Shown in pieces: positions 61,900 to 64,000 of a stretch of DNA of 64,000 nt. The stretch spans positions 9,365,777 through 9,429,776 of the forward strand of contig OY744610.1 of assembly GCA_963556255.1 (NCBI GenBank), written 5' to 3'. The position numbers and the translations under genes are program-made. The DNA comes from Allolobophora icterica (taxonomy: Eukaryota > Annelida > Clitellata > Crassiclitellata > Lumbricidae). Each line of letters opens with the position of its first letter. The first letter of the stretch is position 1. The notes beneath the pieces were generated by a model that ran no database searches, had not been told where the DNA came from, and worked only from the letters and a program-made list of their open reading frames with translations.

Positions 61900-62402
61900 T
61901 TTTACAAACAGTCAGTCAACAACAATCAACAAAAAAACAGACACCACGCGGCAAACCCGCCACACAAAAGGAAAATTCCACAACCCAAAGTGCAACTATG
62001 CAGTATCCAAAGAAGTACACTCGCCAAGTACGCAAAAACTATACAAGCTCACGCAAGTCTGGCCTCGATCACAACAATGGATCAAATTTCAAAGAAATAA
62101 TCAGCAGATATTGAAAGAGAAATAATGGCTGCCTCCCACTCGGCTGCAACTCCACTCTCTTTTCTCCTTCTCAGCCACGACAACACCTAGGATCTTACCC
62201 GTATGTTGACTGCTGTCTTCTGCTGTCTCAGCCGAACGACGCACTTCGTCCGTCCGACTGTCGTATGCCGATTCACCCGTCTCCCACGGTAGAAAGGCGT
62301 CTCGATCCGCTCGCTGTCTGGAACAGACCGTCTCTTGATCCTCCGGGTTGACTCCTTCCTCCGTCGGCTCGCGTCTTCTTCACCGGATCCAACACCGATG
62401 AT

Positions 62403-62418
62403 CCCGCCGCTGCCACCA
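62403..62418 (-). promoter_or_regulatory. Primer-binding-like site
   Basis: On the minus strand TGGTGGCAGCGGCGGG lies 4 nt after the 5' LTR. TGG matches the universal tRNA 3' CCA. The specific tRNA was not identified. Confidence 0.6.
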
Positions 62419-62422
62419 ATAA

Positions 62423-62854
62423 TGTCGCGGTCTACTCCTTCGATCGCAACGACGAACCAACGAAGGAACTATTAAAAGATCTTTAATTAAAAATAAAGTC
62501 GATTAAGTGTAAAGTAAGTCAACTCGTCTATCAAATATCACAATCGTAGACAGCACACAGGTTGGCTGGTCTCGATTGAACGTTATACGATCAATGTTTC
62601 AACGTTTACAAATCTTCGTCAAAAGGCCCTTAATGTACAGCAGGTCTATCTTATATAGAGTTCTCCCGGATTCCAGAACGTTCTGTGACGTCACTGTACT
62701 TTTCCCTGGAAAGTCCTACTGAACACGTATATCCTTGTTGCATGCACCGAATTAATGTTGACAGCTTGCTGCAGAATTTTCCGTGCGATGTAAACAAGCT
62801 TGTTGACGCGTCGGTTTTCTTCCCTTGATGCATGCACCCGCGTAGACCGCGACA
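62423..62854 (-). repeat. Gmr1-type 5' LTR
   Basis: 432 bp, 431 identical to the 3' LTR by eye. TGTCGCGGTCTAC and GTAGACCGCGACA form perfect 13-bp inverted ends. It contains the promoter for the leftward element transcript. Confidence 0.96.
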
Positions 62855-63000
<146 letters not shown>

Positions 63001-63001
<1 letters not shown>

Positions 63002-63768
63002 AAACACCATCGTAAGTTCGCAGTATATGGCCTGCGCTATCCCTTGTTATCGAAACACACGATTCATTTAATTAAGTTCGACCAGATTCCTTTAACTTCA
63101 TTCTTAGTCATGGCAGACGTCATAAACTGCAATAATTTACACCAGATTCTATAGGCCTATTATCATTGCAATTCAAGCACATTCTGACAGCTTTTGTCTG
63201 CCATAAATGTTGACCATCCCTTAGCACACAGTCACCGTTAAACACCCACGGTTATTGCTAGAAGGGCGTCCTAAATATAGATACGGATTCGGTCAATAAA
63301 CAGCCAGCTGTAGGTTGCCTAACTTTTTCTGATTTATTATTCGACGCGTTTTCTTTCGGATGTGCTCGGATATCAGTCTAGAAGAAGTTTAGCAACACAT
63401 TTTAGTAAGTATGAAGTTCCGCCTTTTATCAACTAGAAAGAAACTTAATGTTGGGGTCAATAGTTCTTTGTGTGGGGAAAATCCACTATTCTATAAATAA
63501 TTATCATTATACGAAAGGGAAAGTAGCAGCTGGAACCTATGTGTATGCATAGTTGTTATAATTATTTGTGAGTATAGTCATCATCATCAACTGTCGTCGT
63601 CATCATCATCACTGTCATCACTCTAATCGTCTTTAGGCCTACTGCCACCTTATTCATGATTGTCTGCATGATCTTCATCAACATTGTCATATTCACCACA
63701 ACCACCCTCGCCATAATTATCATTTGTGTCACAGTCATCGCTAGCCTGTCTCCTTTTCATCTATCCAG
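63001..63768 (+). other. Upstream region or intron of the BTB gene
   Basis: No long frame. 63580-63720 is rich in CATCATC and CACCAC words. The end is a pyrimidine-rich tract, CTGTCTCCTTTTCATCTATC, followed by CAG at 63766-63768, a good 3' splice acceptor directly before the coding start. Confidence 0.6.
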
Positions 63769-64000
63769 GTCATGGCAAGCCGAGGTGAGATTGGTTGGCA
63801 ATCACAGAAGACTTTAGGGGAATGCATGCGTTATATGTTGGACAACGCAATAGCAACGGACGTCTGTTTCGAAGTGGGACCACAAGATGGCGCAACTGTC
63901 AACATCCGGGCTCATAAGTTGATGTTGATATCTCGCAGTCCTGTCTTCGAAGCCATGTTCTCCAGTGATATGTCCGAGACGAAGAGTAACTCAGAAGCCA
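63769..64000 (+). CDS. BTB/POZ-domain protein, first coding exon, runs off the window
   Basis: The exon starts after the acceptor at 63768; ATG is at 63772, 3 nt into the exon. The 76 visible codons begin MASRGEIGWQSQKTLGECM and enter a BTB fold: ATDVCFEVG, then IRAHKLMLISRSPVFEAMF and SSDMSET. These are the conserved D-V-x-F, AHK-x-L, SPVF-x-AMF landmarks of the BTBD3/BTBD6/BTBD2-like (BTB-BACK-PHR) family, which mostly act as substrate adaptors of Cullin-3 ubiquitin ligases. Only the N-terminal half of the BTB domain is visible, so the subfamily is not certain. Confidence 0.85.

Larger units (their letters stand above)
56443..62854 (-). mobile_element. Complete Gmr1-type Ty3/gypsy LTR retrotransposon
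   Basis: 6412 bp with 432-bp LTRs at both ends, a primer-binding-like site, one intact 1609-codon gag-pol frame and a polypurine tract. Integrase precedes reverse transcriptase, the arrangement of the Gmr1 lineage first described from deuterostomes. The flanking pentamer ATGAT on both sides fits a 5-bp target duplication within a GAT microsatellite. Confidence 0.95.

Overview
The window looks like genomic DNA of a marine metazoan. It has long, gene-poor, AT-rich spacers full of dispersed repeats, tRNA-derived SINEs, simple repeats, a recurrent AGGCCTA word, and a host exon with a good 3' splice site at the right edge. A Gmr1-type Ty3/gypsy element, first described from deuterostomes, suggests a deuterostome such as an ambulacrarian. 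A lophotrochozoan is not excluded, and I cannot name a species.

Region 1 (1 to about 8.3 kb) is most of a Polinton/Maverick-type (adintovirus-like) virus-like element, cut by the left edge. Nine genes run leftward: SAP-domain protein, double-jelly-roll major capsid-like protein, small basic virion-type protein, a conserved 304-aa protein, a hydrophobic protein with an in-frame stop, a dUTPase-fold-like protein, a GSGLYMKT-repeat protein, a minor-capsid/penton-like protein and a packaging ATPase. A 34-bp divergent promoter separates them from two rightward genes: a zinc ribbon fused to a parvovirus-type phospholipase A2, and a chromodomain integrase. The integrase has no ATG. Its frame overlaps the end of the phospholipase gene at a canonical -1 slippery heptamer. 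DNA polymerase B and the left terminal repeat would lie outside the window.

Region 2 (8.3 to 41.5 kb) is repeat-rich spacer. It holds one plausible single-exon gene (beta-propeller, 10501-11424) and many transposon remnants: LINE 3' ends, two Tc1/mariner relics (one folded back on itself), several hAT-type elements with exact 8-bp target duplications (some nested), a 2.7-kb element with 24-bp terminal inverted repeats and a nested hAT carrying about five 160-bp units, a Penelope-like relic, SINEs and a segmental duplication. Paralogous empty sites prove several insertions.

Region 3 (41.5 to 56.4 kb) has a nearly full LINE with an intact endonuclease/RT frame, oddly enclosed in 41-bp inverted repeats; a multiply frameshifted copy of an invertebrate repeat protein family (PIN-like core, CXC-type C-terminus); a coiled-coil repeat ORF that may be a retroelement gag; and a piggyBac deletion derivative with TTAA flanks and internal palindromes, itself hit by a 130-bp hAT MITE.

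Region 4 (56.4 to 63.0 kb) is a complete, young Gmr1-type LTR retrotransposon. Its 432-bp LTRs differ at one base, its 1609-aa frame is intact, and its order is gag-PR-IN-RT-RH. It is inserted in a GAT microsatellite. Region 5 (63.8 kb to the end) is the first coding exon of a BTB/POZ-domain host gene.
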